Source: JBCDHN01 sp965224535 (GTDB lineage Bacteria; Verrucomicrobiota; Verrucomicrobiia; Verrucomicrobiales; DEV007). Taken from it: a DNA stretch of 64,000 bases. The notes below the pieces were generated by a model that ran no database searches, was not told where the DNA came from, and was given only the letters and a program-made list of their open reading frames with translations. Below are positions 16,814 through 25,737 of this stretch, piece by piece; position 1 is the first letter of the stretch, and each line of letters begins with the position of its first letter. Both the position numbers and the translations under genes were made by a program. The stretch lies in assembly GCA_965224535.1 (NCBI GenBank), contig CBDCZR010000022.1, forward strand, positions 310,001-374,000. The letters run 5' to 3'.

Positions 16814-18007
16814 TCAATCGACGATGAGCGGATGATTCCTGACGGCGAGCGGGAATTTAACGCGTTTTTGCTCGATTCCGGACTGAAAAACGCCGTGGGC
16901 CATCTCGATGGCCTTCATCGCCCGATTGCCGGAACAAAGCGGTTCGCGGTTCTCCTCGATTGCCTGCAGCCAATCGCGAACCACGCGCCGATGAGCCGCG
17001 TCGTAACCGGTCAAACCGTCAATTTCAGCCTCGTCGGCGGGATTCACGCCGCCGGTCCACGTCGTCCAGTTTTCCGTGCGCGTTGTGGCTACCCGGCTGG
17101 GCTGAGCCAGGATTGAAATCGTGGGCGCCGATCCGGATTTGAACCGGATCACACCGGCGGAGCCAATAATCTCCATCCCAAACGGTCCGGCTGCTTTTTC
17201 CAGCCCCCTGCGGCTGCGAAACGTCGCGTTTACGCCCGAATCCATCGCAAAATGCGCGAAAATGTCGTCGCCGACTACAGGGCCGACACGATCGGAGGGC
17301 GATTCCTTGGCGTCGCTGAGTTTTGCGATTTTGCCGCCCTGCATGATTCGGGCATGGCACCACTGCACCTCGCCGCCGAACAGCCGCACCAGATCGAAGA
17401 CGTGCAGCCCTAACACCATCAAATCCTGGCCGCCGGCGCGCGAGCCCATTTTGCCGGCGGTGTGAATTTCCAGCACCTGGCCGATGAGACCCTCACGCAG
17501 CGCTTTTTCCAGACGAATCACGATTGGCGCGGTGCGGGTGACGTGCGCGACGGCGATTTTTCGGCGTTTCTCCGCGGCAAGTTGGAGGATTTCGTCGGCC
17601 TCCGCCAGGGTCAGGGTAAACGGCTTTTCCAGGTAAACATGGGCACCGGCTTCCAGAGCCGCCATGGTCATCGCATGATGCTCGCCAGACCACCGCGGGC
17701 CGACTCCGACGAGATCCGGCCGTTCTTTGGCGAGCATTTCGCGGTAGTCCGCGTAATCTCGCGCCGCGCCACTGCTCGCCTTTGCTTTGGCGCGGCCCGC
17801 CTCGATTGGATCGGCGACGGCTGTGACCTGGATCCCCGGCAGCCCGTTAAAAATGCGGTCGATGCCATGCCCAAAGTTTCCCGCGCCGGTGTGGCCGATA
17901 ATCGCCGCCGTTCGCGTGGAATCGGCGTTGGCGGAAGCTCCAGACAGAAGCGTGGCAGCAGTTGCCGCTCCACCGGATAAGAGATTGCGTCGAGTCCAGT
18001 CATTCAT
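16814..18007 (-). CDS. Twin-arginine-exported Gfo/Idh/MocA-family oxidoreductase
   Basis: A 397-residue NAD(P)-dependent sugar dehydrogenase-like protein. The N-terminus TRRNLLSGGAATAATLL is a twin-arginine signal, so the folded protein with its cofactor is probably exported. The Rossmann start is AAIIGHTGAGNFGHGID; the conserved EKPFTLTLAEAD (EKP motif with catalytic-site lysine) lies near residue 128. A C-terminal alpha/beta substrate domain follows. Family members oxidise or epimerise sugars and inositols. Its convergent neighbour is a DUF1080 protein and its upstream co-directional neighbour a sulfatase, which suggests periplasmic breakdown of sulfated glycans. Substrate cannot be given. 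Confidence 0.9.
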   Translation of the reverse strand: MNDWTRRNLLSGGAATAATLLSGASANADSTRTAAIIGHTGAGNFGHGIDRIFNGLPGIQVTAVADPIEAGRAKAKASSGAARDYADYREMLAKERPDLVGVGPRWSGEHHAMTMAALEAGAHVYLEKPFTLTLAEADEILQLAAEKRRKIAVAHVTRTAPIVIRLEKALREGLIGQVLEIHTAGKMGSRAGGQDLMVLGLHVFDLVRLFGGEVQWCHARIMQGGKIAKLSDAKESPSDRVGPVVGDDIFAHFAMDSGVNATFRSRRGLEKAAGPFGMEIIGSAGVIRFKSGSAPTISILAQPSRVATTRTENWTTWTGGVNPADEAEIDGLTGYDAAHRRVVRDWLQAIEENREPLCSGNRAMKAIEMAHGVFQSGIEQKRVKFPLAVRNHPLIVD

Positions 18008-18128
18008 GGGACCGCCAGTTTATTCGCGGGTTGGCCGATCTGGCAATCTCTATCCCGCTTCGGCTTGGGCTCGACACAGCCTCCGATTTTGTTCAAAGGC
18101 GCGAAAACGCCGGAGCGGCGCTGACGGC

Positions 18129-18154
18129 GAAAAAGGTGAAAAAGGTGAAATTGG
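18129..18154. repeat. Short tandem AAAAAGGTG repeat
   Basis: In the 197-bp gap between sulfatase and Gfo/Idh genes the plus strand reads GAAAAAGGTGAAAAAGGTG followed by AAATTGG, about two and a half copies of a 9-bp unit. It is the only feature I see in this gap apart from the likely leader of the Gfo/Idh gene. Confidence 0.5.
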
Positions 18155-18204
18155 CTGAAGGCGAAGTGGAAAATTGAGGGAAGGGCCTTTTCCAAGCCAA
18201 CAAC

Positions 18205-19371
18205 TCAGCGATCCGGGAATCCCGGCCAATTTTTCCACGTTTTTCCATCGAAAACCTTCGCTTTTCCGCCAAATCCCGCGGTAACCCACTGGCGCGTCGA
18301 GGGCTTGCCGCGCAGAATCCGGCCGGCCAGGGAAACGCCATCCAAAGCCACGTTTTCCGGCGTCTCCAGCCCCGCGAGTTCACAAAACGTTGGGAACCAA
18401 TCCGCCATATCGACCAGGTCGTCAGCCACCGCGCCGGCTTCGACCGAACCGGGCCGGCGAACGATCAACGGAATGTGCGTGCCCGCGTCGGTGAGGTCTC
18501 TTTTGCCGCCTTCGACGATTCCGGCCTTCGTTTTGCGCGGCTTTCCGAAGGCCTCGGTGCCGTTGTCGCCCATGAAAATGACGTAGGTGTCCTCCGCGAT
18601 GCCTAACTCGTCCACCGCGGCAACAATTCGACCACAAACAGCGTCCATGTAGGCAATCATCCCGGCAAGCGAGCCCTTTTTGCCGCTGGCCTTTTCATTC
18701 GGCGTTTCCACGATCGGCCAATGCGGGAGCATCATGTTGTGATGGATCGCGAACGGTTTTCCGGCCTCGGTGGCTGACTTCATTTGGGCAATGACATAGT
18801 CCGCCAACACGTCCGGGCCGAAGCGCTTGGCGATGTCTTCGCGGATACGGCCGTCGTGATTCAGGCAAGGGCGCCAATACCGCGTGGTCTTGGCTCCGTC
18901 GCGCCAAATTTGCCAAACACACCAGGAATCGAAACCGGCGTCGCGGCAATGATTCGGATGGAATTCCAGCGTCGCCAATTGCCACTTGCCGGTCACCGAC
19001 GTGGCGTAACCCGCGTCGCGCAAAACCCGGGCGTAGGTGCGCCAGCGCCCTTTGAAGTCCACCGCCTTCTTCGTGCCCTTGTGCACTGGCAGGACGTTGT
19101 AGTAGCCGTGCCGGGCCGTGTAGGCGCCGGTGTAAAGGCTCATGCGCGAAGGCGTGCAAACCGGGCTGGTGTAGGCGCGGCTGAAGCGCATGCCGTCGGT
19201 AGCGAGCCGGTCGAGGTTCGGCGTGGAAAAATCCAGACCGCCGTAGCAGCCGAGCGTTTCATAACCGAGATCATCGGCAAAAAGCAGCAAAAAATTCGGG
19301 GCATCCGTGGGTAGCTCGGCGCCGGCGTGGAGCATGGCGGCGAGGAAGGTTGAAGCGATGGCGATGCGCAT
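18205..19371 (-). CDS. Secreted sulfatase (formylglycine-type, S1 family)
   Basis: A 388-residue arylsulfatase-like enzyme. The signal peptide (MRIAIASTFLAAMLHAGA) is followed by the metal-binding start NFLLLFADDLGYETLGCYGG and the PVCTPSR motif, in which Cys72 would be converted to formylglycine by a maturase that must be encoded elsewhere. Later HNMMLPHWP, FMGDNGTEAFGKPRKTK and HIPLIVRRPG match the sulfatase core, including the second metal site DNG. It removes sulfate esters from glycans in the periplasm or outside. It is shorter than many S1 sulfatases (about 450-500), mainly at the C-terminus. It lies 59 bp downstream of creC and upstream of the Gfo/Idh gene on the same strand. Confidence 0.93.
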   Translation of the reverse strand: MRIAIASTFLAAMLHAGAELPTDAPNFLLLFADDLGYETLGCYGGLDFSTPNLDRLATDGMRFSRAYTSPVCTPSRMSLYTGAYTARHGYYNVLPVHKGTKKAVDFKGRWRTYARVLRDAGYATSVTGKWQLATLEFHPNHCRDAGFDSWCVWQIWRDGAKTTRYWRPCLNHDGRIREDIAKRFGPDVLADYVIAQMKSATEAGKPFAIHHNMMLPHWPIVETPNEKASGKKGSLAGMIAYMDAVCGRIVAAVDELGIAEDTYVIFMGDNGTEAFGKPRKTKAGIVEGGKRDLTDAGTHIPLIVRRPGSVEAGAVADDLVDMADWFPTFCELAGLETPENVALDGVSLAGRILRGKPSTRQWVTAGFGGKAKVFDGKTWKNWPGFPDR

Positions 19372-19430
19372 GGTTTTTACACGGCAGGCTAGACCGAATC
19401 CTCGCCTGAAATTGGGCTTGTGACGAAGCC

Positions 19431-20870
19431 TCAGGCGTGGGGAAGGATCAATTCCGCCCGAATGCCGCTGGGCTGGTTGTCGTTCAGCCTAACCTGGCCG
19501 TTGTGCAATTCCGCGGCTTCCTTGACGAAGCACAATCCCAGCCCGGAACTCTTTTTGCCGGAAATCGTGTGCTTGAGCGAGTAGAACCGGCCGAACACCT
19601 TTTCCCGCGCATACTCGGGAATGCCGGGGCCGTGGTCGCAGACTTCGAGGACGACGTTGCCGTCGTCAACGCGGTAACCGATTACCACTTCGCCGCCTTC
19701 CGGCGAAAAGTCGATGGCGTTGGCCAAGAGGTTGTGCAGCGCGGTTTGCAGCGTAAAACGGTCGCCGCTAATCGTGGCCGAAGGCGAGCTTCCGGGCTCG
19801 AAACGGATGCGGATGCTGCGAGGCTGGAGCAGGGGCTGAATGCGCTCCATTTCTTCCCGAATAAGCCGCACCACGTCGATGTCTTCCGGCTTGGTGAGCG
19901 ATTTTCGGCTCTCGATGGCGGCGAGTTGCAACAGCCGGCGGACCAGGTCTTCGCTGCGCTGCGTTTCGTTGCGGATGTTGCTGAGAAAGCGGGAGCGTTT
20001 TTCGCGCGGCATGTCTTCGTCCAACAATTCCGCAGCACCGCGAATGGCAGCGAGGGGGCTCTTTAGCTCGTGGGTGAGGGTTTGGACGTAATTTTCGACG
20101 TACTGCTTGCCTTCCAGCGCATCGCGCATTTCCTCCAGCGCCTGGCCCAGGGTGCGCAGTTCTGCGCTGCCCATGTTGGGCATGGCAACGCGTTCTCCGT
20201 GACGGACGGCGTTGGCGTAGCCAGTTAGCTGAGAAATCGGCCGCAGCAGCCAATACGTCCACAGCGCCCCTAACACAATCACCACCAGCGCGGCAATCAC
20301 GCCGTTTCGCAGGATGGTGCGCCGCGTTTCGCTCACGAACGGGCCCATGGTGCTGTCTTCCGGCCGGGAAACGGAGACCACGCCAATGGTCCGGCCGTTC
20401 CGGGAGATTGGCGCGGCGACGTATAACACCGAGGTTAGCGAATTCTCCGGGTCGGCCCGCGACGAGCGCGCTCCGTACTGCCCCTGCAAGGTCAAAGCCA
20501 CGTCTCGCCAGGTGGAGAAGTCTTTGCCCACGTTTTCCGCGTTTTGCGAGTCAAAGAGGACGATGCCGTCCGCGTCGGTGACGTAAACGTGGGTGAAAAG
20601 GCGCGATTTTTGCAGGTTGTAGATTTTCGCCTGAAAATCGTGCGAATAGGCGCGCTCGAAGGCGTCGCGGAACAGCGTGGGATCGATTTTTTCGTCTTCC
20701 AGCCCGCTTTCCAGCATAGCGGCCAGCAGATGCGCCATATCCACCATCGGTTCCTCAGCGGCCTGGGCGTACTGGCGCTCCACGTCGTCGTAAGTCGCGC
20801 GCAGCAGGAAGAAAAAACCGGTTAGGGCGATAACCAGGAAACCGGCGATGACGAAGAGGGTGAGTCTCAC
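19431..20870 (-). CDS. creC: CreC-type sensor histidine kinase
   Basis: A 479-residue membrane kinase that aligns along its length with E. coli CreC (474 residues). It has TM1 about 5-24, a periplasmic sensor domain with HVYVTDADGIVLFDS and WRDVALTLQGQYGARS, TM2 about 189-209, a HAMP-like linker and H-box YVQTLTHELKSPLAAIRG with phospho-acceptor His267. The N box is NLLANAIDFSPEGG, the G1 box DHGPGIP and the G2 box GLGLCFV. In E. coli, Pseudomonas and Aeromonas CreC acts with the response regulator CreB and responds to carbon state or to cell-wall inhibitors. No creB lies beside it here. Instead it follows amgK by 51 bp in an apparent murU-amgK-creC operon, which hints at control by wall-recycling status. 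Confidence 0.9.
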   Translation of the reverse strand: MRLTLFVIAGFLVIALTGFFFLLRATYDDVERQYAQAAEEPMVDMAHLLAAMLESGLEDEKIDPTLFRDAFERAYSHDFQAKIYNLQKSRLFTHVYVTDADGIVLFDSQNAENVGKDFSTWRDVALTLQGQYGARSSRADPENSLTSVLYVAAPISRNGRTIGVVSVSRPEDSTMGPFVSETRRTILRNGVIAALVVIVLGALWTYWLLRPISQLTGYANAVRHGERVAMPNMGSAELRTLGQALEEMRDALEGKQYVENYVQTLTHELKSPLAAIRGAAELLDEDMPREKRSRFLSNIRNETQRSEDLVRRLLQLAAIESRKSLTKPEDIDVVRLIREEMERIQPLLQPRSIRIRFEPGSSPSATISGDRFTLQTALHNLLANAIDFSPEGGEVVIGYRVDDGNVVLEVCDHGPGIPEYAREKVFGRFYSLKHTISGKKSSGLGLCFVKEAAELHNGQVRLNDNQPSGIRAELILPHA

Positions 20871-20921
20871 GGATGGGCAAAGGTTGGAGAGCCGGAAATG
20901 GTGCCGGTTCTCAAACGGTTC

Positions 20922-21884
20922 CTAACGCAGCCGCAAAAGCGGCTCCAAAACCGGCAACGCGCCTTGCTCGACGGCCACTTCGCGCAAATTGGCGAGCGCC
21001 GGGGCGATGTGATCGAGAAACGCGGGTTTTTCCTTCACCAGGCCCAGAAAGCCGTAGGCGCCGAGCGCTTGCATGAGCCGTTGGCAGGCGCAGAGCTGAA
21101 ACTGGCGATGAAAATCGGGACGGTCGGCGCGTTGCCGGGCAAAGGCGATCAACTCCTCGCGCTGCAGCCGGGTCATGGGCACGTAGGGATCGTAAATTAG
21201 CGAGGCCAGGTCGTATTCCGCCAGCCCGAAGCGCAGCCCCTGGTAATCGATGAAAACCGGCTCGCCACGCTGGATGAGCACGTTTTGGCTCTGAAAATCG
21301 CGGTGGATGAGGCAGCGCGGCGGAACGGCCAAACCGGCCTTGAGCGCGGCCAATTCCGGTCCCCGGCGAATTCGCTCCGCTTCGTCCGCGGAGGCGGCGC
21401 TGAAATTGGCGACGAAATTGGCGAAAAAGTAGTCCTGCTCCCACTCGTACATCCCCTCGTTGAATTCCGGGCCCAACACCGAGCGGATGCCTTCGTCCAC
21501 CTCATCAATCGCGTGAATCCGGCCCACCATTTCCAGCGTTTTGCGATAAAGCGCGGCGCGCACCGGCCAATCTTCGTTGCGAAACGACCACAGGTCCTCC
21601 TCGCCCAAATCCTCGATCCACAGGCGCCGGTTGACCGGATCGCGCGCCAGAATTTTCGGCACGGCCACGTGATTGGCGCTCAAAAAATCGGTGTGTTGGG
21701 CAAAGCGCGAATTTTCCGGCGTCACCTCGCCGTACTGGCAAAAAATCAGCGAATTTTCCGGCAATCGCAGGCGAAAATAGCGCCGGTCAGAGCCGCCTTT
21801 CACGATTTCGCTCACGGTGACGCGGCCGCCGTTCGAGTCCGGAATTTGCTGCCGGGTCAGCGCGATGATGGTTTCAGAGTCCAT
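20922..21884 (-). CDS. amgK: AmgK-like anomeric MurNAc/GlcNAc kinase
   Basis: A 320-residue aminoglycoside-phosphotransferase-fold kinase. Catalytic loop is LIHRDFQSQNVL (His-x-Asp-x4-Asn) and the metal-binding Asp lies in VFIDYQGLRFG. The N-lobe starts with GGSDRRYFRL, the segment conserved in AmgK and related proteins. AmgK phosphorylates C1 of N-acetylmuramic acid and N-acetylglucosamine released from peptidoglycan. The neighbouring upstream gene (48 bp away) encodes the matching uridylyltransferase MurU, so the pair would route recycled MurNAc straight to UDP-MurNAc, bypassing de novo synthesis and fosfomycin-sensitive MurA. The pairing is the main support for the specific name; the kinase fold itself is certain. 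Confidence 0.85.
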   Translation of the reverse strand: MDSETIIALTRQQIPDSNGGRVTVSEIVKGGSDRRYFRLRLPENSLIFCQYGEVTPENSRFAQHTDFLSANHVAVPKILARDPVNRRLWIEDLGEEDLWSFRNEDWPVRAALYRKTLEMVGRIHAIDEVDEGIRSVLGPEFNEGMYEWEQDYFFANFVANFSAASADEAERIRRGPELAALKAGLAVPPRCLIHRDFQSQNVLIQRGEPVFIDYQGLRFGLAEYDLASLIYDPYVPMTRLQREELIAFARQRADRPDFHRQFQLCACQRLMQALGAYGFLGLVKEKPAFLDHIAPALANLREVAVEQGALPVLEPLLRLR

Positions 21885-21932
21885 GGGGTGCGCAGGTTCG
21901 AGGGAGGGAGAAATACGCTCGTTGGGGAGAAA

Positions 21933-22883
21933 TCACAAATCTTCGCGCTCGTGAGGTCCGGAAACCGGGTTTTCGCGCCCGGTCAGGATGCACGAGTCCA
22001 AATCCGCGCCGGCCGCGACTTGCGCCCCCGGCCAGACGATGGTGTGACGCAGGACCGCCCCTTCGCCGATCTCGCAACCGGCTCCCACGGTGCTGTTTGC
22101 GTCGATTTCCGCGGAATGGCCGACCCGCGCGGTGGGATGGATTCGCTCCGGCACGACTTGACGCGGGAAAGCGGGAAAATCGGCGTCTGTCAGGGTCACG
22201 AAATTGGCCTCCAGATAGGCAGCGCGGTCGCCCAAATCCCACCACGCGCCCTCATCGATCACCACCCCGCCCATCCGCGCTCCATCGCGAATCGCCTCCA
22301 GCATGGCGGGAATGACCGACTGCGGCCGCGGCTCTAACAGGTCCAAAAACTCGGGCCTCGCCAGGTAAATCCCGGTGAACTGGAACAGGTCCCGGGAATC
22401 GGTGTTCAGCGCGTTGCGGAGATCGCGCATTTTCCCGGTTTGGGCGTCGAACGCCGCGTTTCGGTTCGGACCGCCGGAACGCAGGATCAACGTGGCCAGG
22501 TTGTCGCCGCGGCGATGCGCTTCGATCGCGGATTGGAGGGGCAAATCGGTGAGAATATCGCCGTTGAACACGATGAAATCACCCTCGCGCAAAAATTGCG
22601 CCGCATTCGCCAATCCTCCGCCGGTATCCAGGATTTCCGGCTCTTCGTGCACGAATTGGATGGGCGCGCCGGCGTATTCCGCGTTGGGGAACACGGCCTG
22701 GTAAGCGCCGGCCAGATGATGGGTGTTGACCACAAATTCACCCACGCCGCCGGCCATCAGCAGGTCAAAGGCGTAGGTGATGAGCGGCTTGTTGGCAACG
22801 GGGACGAGCGGCTTCGGCAGCACCTCTGTCAGGGGCATGAGCCGCGTGCCAAACCCCGCGCCGAGGACGAAAGCTTTGTTCAC
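21933..22883 (-). CDS. murU: MurU-like MurNAc-1-phosphate uridylyltransferase with C-terminal beta-helix
   Basis: A sugar-1-phosphate nucleotidyltransferase of 316 residues. The opening AFVLGAGFGTRLMPL followed by PKPLVPVANKPLI is the nucleotide-binding signature, and FVVFNGDI-like strand FIVFNGDILTDLP carries the metal-binding Asp. MurU of Pseudomonas is about 220 residues; this one adds ~80 C-terminal residues with hexapeptide-like repeats (HPTARVGHSAEIDANSTVG) expected to form a left-handed beta-helix, as in GlmU-type enzymes. The start is GTG at 22883, right before the signature. The frame is open to 23132, but that would overlap the divergent reductase gene and encode unrelated sequence. 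First gene of the murU-amgK-creC unit. Confidence 0.83.
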   Translation of the reverse strand: MNKAFVLGAGFGTRLMPLTEVLPKPLVPVANKPLITYAFDLLMAGGVGEFVVNTHHLAGAYQAVFPNAEYAGAPIQFVHEEPEILDTGGGLANAAQFLREGDFIVFNGDILTDLPLQSAIEAHRRGDNLATLILRSGGPNRNAAFDAQTGKMRDLRNALNTDSRDLFQFTGIYLARPEFLDLLEPRPQSVIPAMLEAIRDGARMGGVVIDEGAWWDLGDRAAYLEANFVTLTDADFPAFPRQVVPERIHPTARVGHSAEIDANSTVGAGCEIGEGAVLRHTIVWPGAQVAAGADLDSCILTGRENPVSGPHEREDL

Positions 22884-22998
22884 GCCGCCAATCTCAGGTG
22901 GAGCGCGGAGGGAGGCAAGCGAATCCGGGCATTTGGATCTAAGGAGGCGCCAAAAAATCACCGGTTGACCGTTCGCCGCGAAGGGCCAGATTCCGCCC

Positions 22999-24123
22999 AT
23001 GAACTTGACCACGACAGCTTTTGGAACCTGGAGCGGCGGCCGCTTCATGCACTTTGGCGAGCAACTGGAAGAAGAGCGCATCGAAAAGCTCGTCCGGCGC
23101 AGTTGGGAGCTTGGCGTGCGAACTTTCGTCACCTCGGACGTCTACGGCGTGGGCCGGGCGGATGAAATGCTGGGCCGCGCCTTGCAGGGAATCGAGCGCG
23201 ACTCCTACTGCCTGGCGGTGATGGTGGGCCACGATATTTACGGCGGCGTGCGGCAGGGCTCCAAGGGGTACCCGCGCTTCACCGACCCGGAACTGCGCGC
23301 TGAGGACGGCTACGAGGCTTACCTGAAAATGGCGACCGAAAAATCGCTCGAGCGCTGCCAGGCCGGCCGCTTCGACCTGGTGATGCTGCACAACCCGGAT
23401 TCCATCGGCTACACCAGCCCGGCGGTTTGGGAGGCGATGGAGGCGCTGAAATCGGCGAATTTGACCGAGCAAATCGGAATCGCCCCCGGTCCGGCCAACG
23501 GCTTCGTCATGGACCTCATCCACTGCTTCGAAGAGTTTGGCCAGCGCATGGATTGGGCCATGGTCATCCTCAATCCGCTGGAGCCGTGGCCGATGGGACA
23601 CGTGCTGCCCGTCTGCGAGCAGCAGAACATCGACGTCCTAACCCGCGTGGTGGACTACGGCGGCATGTTTCACGATGTCATGCGCCCCGGGCATCAATTT
23701 CGTGAAGGCGACCACCGCGCGTTTCGGCCCGAAGGCTGGGTGGACCTGGCCAGCGAGAAAATCGAGAAATTTCGGGTAATTGCCGAGCGCCACGGCCTGA
23801 CATTGCTTCAACTGGCTTGTCAGTGGAACCTGGCCCAGCCGTCGGTGAAGTCGGTGGTGCCCACGTTGATCCAGGAGGCGGCTCCGGATGCGAAACCGAT
23901 CGAGCAAGAGCTGGAGGAGTTGGCCAAGGTCACGGGTGAAGTGGTCCTAACCGCTGAAGAACTGGCTGAAATCGCAAAAATTGGCGACAACACCGGTTGC
24001 ATGCCGCTGAAAGGCGCCAGCGAGCGCTACACCAACCTGGAAGCGCCGCTGCCGGATCAATGGCCGGTGCGCCCGGAGCTTTTGGAAATCGCTTCGCGTT
24101 TTGGCCTCAACCCCGCGTGGTAG
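22999..24123 (+). CDS. Aldo/keto reductase-family protein
   Basis: A 374-residue (beta/alpha)8 protein. The active-site segment TFVTSDVYGVGRADEMLGRAL contains the Asp and Tyr of the AKR tetrad, and FDLVMLHNPDS is the lysine/histidine strand equivalent. A C-terminal segment (VKSVVPTLIQEA) corresponds to the NADP-binding loop. Family members reduce aldehydes and ketones or oxidise sugar hydroxyls with NADP(H). The ~115 bp before the start is shared with the divergent murU gene. The substrate is not evident. A C-terminal extension of about 50 residues follows the usual domain end. Confidence 0.85.
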   Translation: MNLTTTAFGTWSGGRFMHFGEQLEEERIEKLVRRSWELGVRTFVTSDVYGVGRADEMLGRALQGIERDSYCLAVMVGHDIYGGVRQGSKGYPRFTDPELRAEDGYEAYLKMATEKSLERCQAGRFDLVMLHNPDSIGYTSPAVWEAMEALKSANLTEQIGIAPGPANGFVMDLIHCFEEFGQRMDWAMVILNPLEPWPMGHVLPVCEQQNIDVLTRVVDYGGMFHDVMRPGHQFREGDHRAFRPEGWVDLASEKIEKFRVIAERHGLTLLQLACQWNLAQPSVKSVVPTLIQEAAPDAKPIEQELEELAKVTGEVVLTAEELAEIAKIGDNTGCMPLKGASERYTNLEAPLPDQWPVRPELLEIASRFGLNPAW

Positions 24124-24208
24124 GCGATAAAAAGTTGCGTTTCAGCCCAAAATTGGCAACCCCGCCATTCTTGACTCTCCGTCAGGGTTGGGTTGTAATG
24201 GCCGGGTC

Positions 24209-24394
24209 ATGAAATACCTACTCATCCTCACCTTTCTCACCCTGGGTCTGTCCGCTTGCGCCAGCAGAGACGCGGCAACGGAAGAAGACGAAGATGGCCT
24301 CAGTTCGGACAATTCCGGTTTCACTGGCCCCGGCTTTACCCGCGAAAGCGATCCCATCAGCAAGCACCAGCAGTACATGAATCGCGGGCTGTAA
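24209..24394 (+). CDS. Small lipoprotein
   Basis: A 61-residue protein with a type II signal peptide: MKYLLILTFLTLGLSACAS, where LSAC is the lipobox and Cys would be lipidated. The mature part is acidic and probably disordered (DAATEEDEDGLSSDN). The frame opens 7 codons earlier with TTG, but the ATG at 24209 starts the signal peptide directly. It is convergent with LptG, with 5 bp between the stops. No family can be named. Confidence 0.75.
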   Translation: MKYLLILTFLTLGLSACASRDAATEEDEDGLSSDNSGFTGPGFTRESDPISKHQQYMNRGL

Positions 24395-24399
24395 CGGCT

Positions 24400-25542
24400 C
24401 TAATGCCGGCACAAGCGCCAAAACAACGCCAGTCCCAGCGCCAGAAAAATCACGTTCGGCGTCCACATCAGCAAATGCGGGAAGGAGCCGGGATCCGCAT
24501 GAAACATCTCCGCGATGACGATGAACAAAAAGTAGCTGATCGCGATGATGAGGCTGAGGGCGAATCCCACCGACGTTTCCCGCCGTTGCGCCGTTACCCC
24601 TAGCGGAATGCCGATGAACGTGAAGGTGATGCAGGCCATGGAGAGCGAGAAGCGCTTGTGAAACTCCGTCCGCAGGCTCGAGCGCCGCTTGGGATCCTCT
24701 TTTTCGCCTCGAATTTCGCGATTCAGCTCCGCCACGGTCATGTAGCTGGGCCGCTCCTTGCGATGCTTTTCCTTCAGCTCCGCCAACGATAGCTGCAACA
24801 TGGCCTCGCCCGGCTGAACCATTTGCGCCTCGTTGAATTTCTGGGAATCCACGCTCGAGGATTTTTCGATGTGGGCGTCGGTGAGTTCGAGAAACAGGTC
24901 GTCGTTGTTGCCCGGCTCAAAGCCAATGATCGCTCCGTTGGCCTGGACGAACATCTCCGGCCGTTTGCGATCGTTCAGCTTCACCAGTTGCAGGTTTTCC
25001 ATCCGGTAGCGGCCGGATTCTTCGTCGATCAGCTCTCGCGTCGTCGTGTAGAGCGCGTATCCCGGCAGGGTGTTCACCACCTCATCGTTCACGAACATCG
25101 CGCCCGGATTTTCCGTGGCCAGCTCAAAGAAGATTTGCGCGATTTTAGCCTGCGATTTCGGCGAAACCTCCACGTTCATCCAAAAAGTGATCGACGTCAT
25201 CAGCAAGCTCAGCGCGAAAACCGGCGCGCAAATCCGCGGCATGCTCAATCCCGCCATGCGCAGCGAAGTCAGCTCGTTATCCGCCGATAAACGGCCAAAA
25301 ATCAGCAAAACCGAGGTCAAAAACGCCCAGGGAATGGTGAAAATGAGCGAAAACGGCAACACGTTGGCCGCAAACTCGACCACGAAGCCCCAACCCAGCT
25401 CCGGATGCTGGCTTAGCACGCCGATCAGCTTTTTGAACAAATTTCCTAACACCAGCACAACGCTCAGCACGAGCGTCGCCGCCAAAATGGAAAACAGCAC
25501 CTGTTTCCCGATGTATCGGTCGAAAATTTTGAGGTTGAGCAT
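24400..25542 (-). CDS. lptG: LptF/LptG-family lipopolysaccharide export permease
   Basis: A 380-residue YjgP/YjgQ-family permease. Three membrane segments lie before residue ~110, a large periplasmic beta-jellyroll domain spans about 135-285, and three more membrane helices follow from residue ~295. The start MLNLKIFDRYIGKQVLFSIL is typical of LptF/LptG, as are ADNELTSLRMAGLS (coupling helix to the LptB ATPase) and FSLSMACITFTFIGIPLGV. With LptB and LptC it extracts lipopolysaccharide from the inner membrane. I favour LptG over LptF from general resemblance only. The partner genes are not in this window. The upstream start at 25590 adds non-membrane sequence and was rejected. Confidence 0.85.
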   Translation of the reverse strand: MLNLKIFDRYIGKQVLFSILAATLVLSVVLVLGNLFKKLIGVLSQHPELGWGFVVEFAANVLPFSLIFTIPWAFLTSVLLIFGRLSADNELTSLRMAGLSMPRICAPVFALSLLMTSITFWMNVEVSPKSQAKIAQIFFELATENPGAMFVNDEVVNTLPGYALYTTTRELIDEESGRYRMENLQLVKLNDRKRPEMFVQANGAIIGFEPGNNDDLFLELTDAHIEKSSSVDSQKFNEAQMVQPGEAMLQLSLAELKEKHRKERPSYMTVAELNREIRGEKEDPKRRSSLRTEFHKRFSLSMACITFTFIGIPLGVTAQRRETSVGFALSLIIAISYFLFIVIAEMFHADPGSFPHLLMWTPNVIFLALGLALFWRLCRH

Positions 25543-25659
25543 GGTCGGGGAGGCTGGCGGGAACCTTGCGTTGAGTTGCCGCCCTGGCAAACGGATAAAT
25601 CCGCGGAAACGACGGTTGCGGCGCGGGAATTATTCACCGGCGCGGAGGGAACCAGGCAT

Positions 25660-25725
25660 AGGGACGGAAGGGACTTAAGGGACCGAAAGGACGTCGCTTA
25701 GGTCCCTTGAGTCCCTTGAGTCCCT
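25660..25725. terminator. GGGAC-type hairpin downstream of the 733-residue gene
   Basis: The arm AGGGACTTAAGGGACC (25669-25684) pairs with GGTCCCTTGAGTCCCT (25701-25716) at 15 of 16 positions. The pairing extends outward to 25660 and 25725 with two more mismatches, leaving a 16-nt loop. It starts 12 bp after the minus-strand stop at 25738, the position of a terminator for that gene, and lies upstream of lptG. It shares the GGGAC/AAGG pattern of the inverted repeat at 10657-10760. Confidence 0.6.
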
Positions 25726-25737
25726 CTCCCTGACTTT

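Noticed and set aside
22884..23132. Longer N-terminus for MurU starting at 23132
   Set aside because: It would overlap the divergent reductase gene and adds residues unrelated to the family. The nucleotidyltransferase signature begins immediately after the GTG at 22883.
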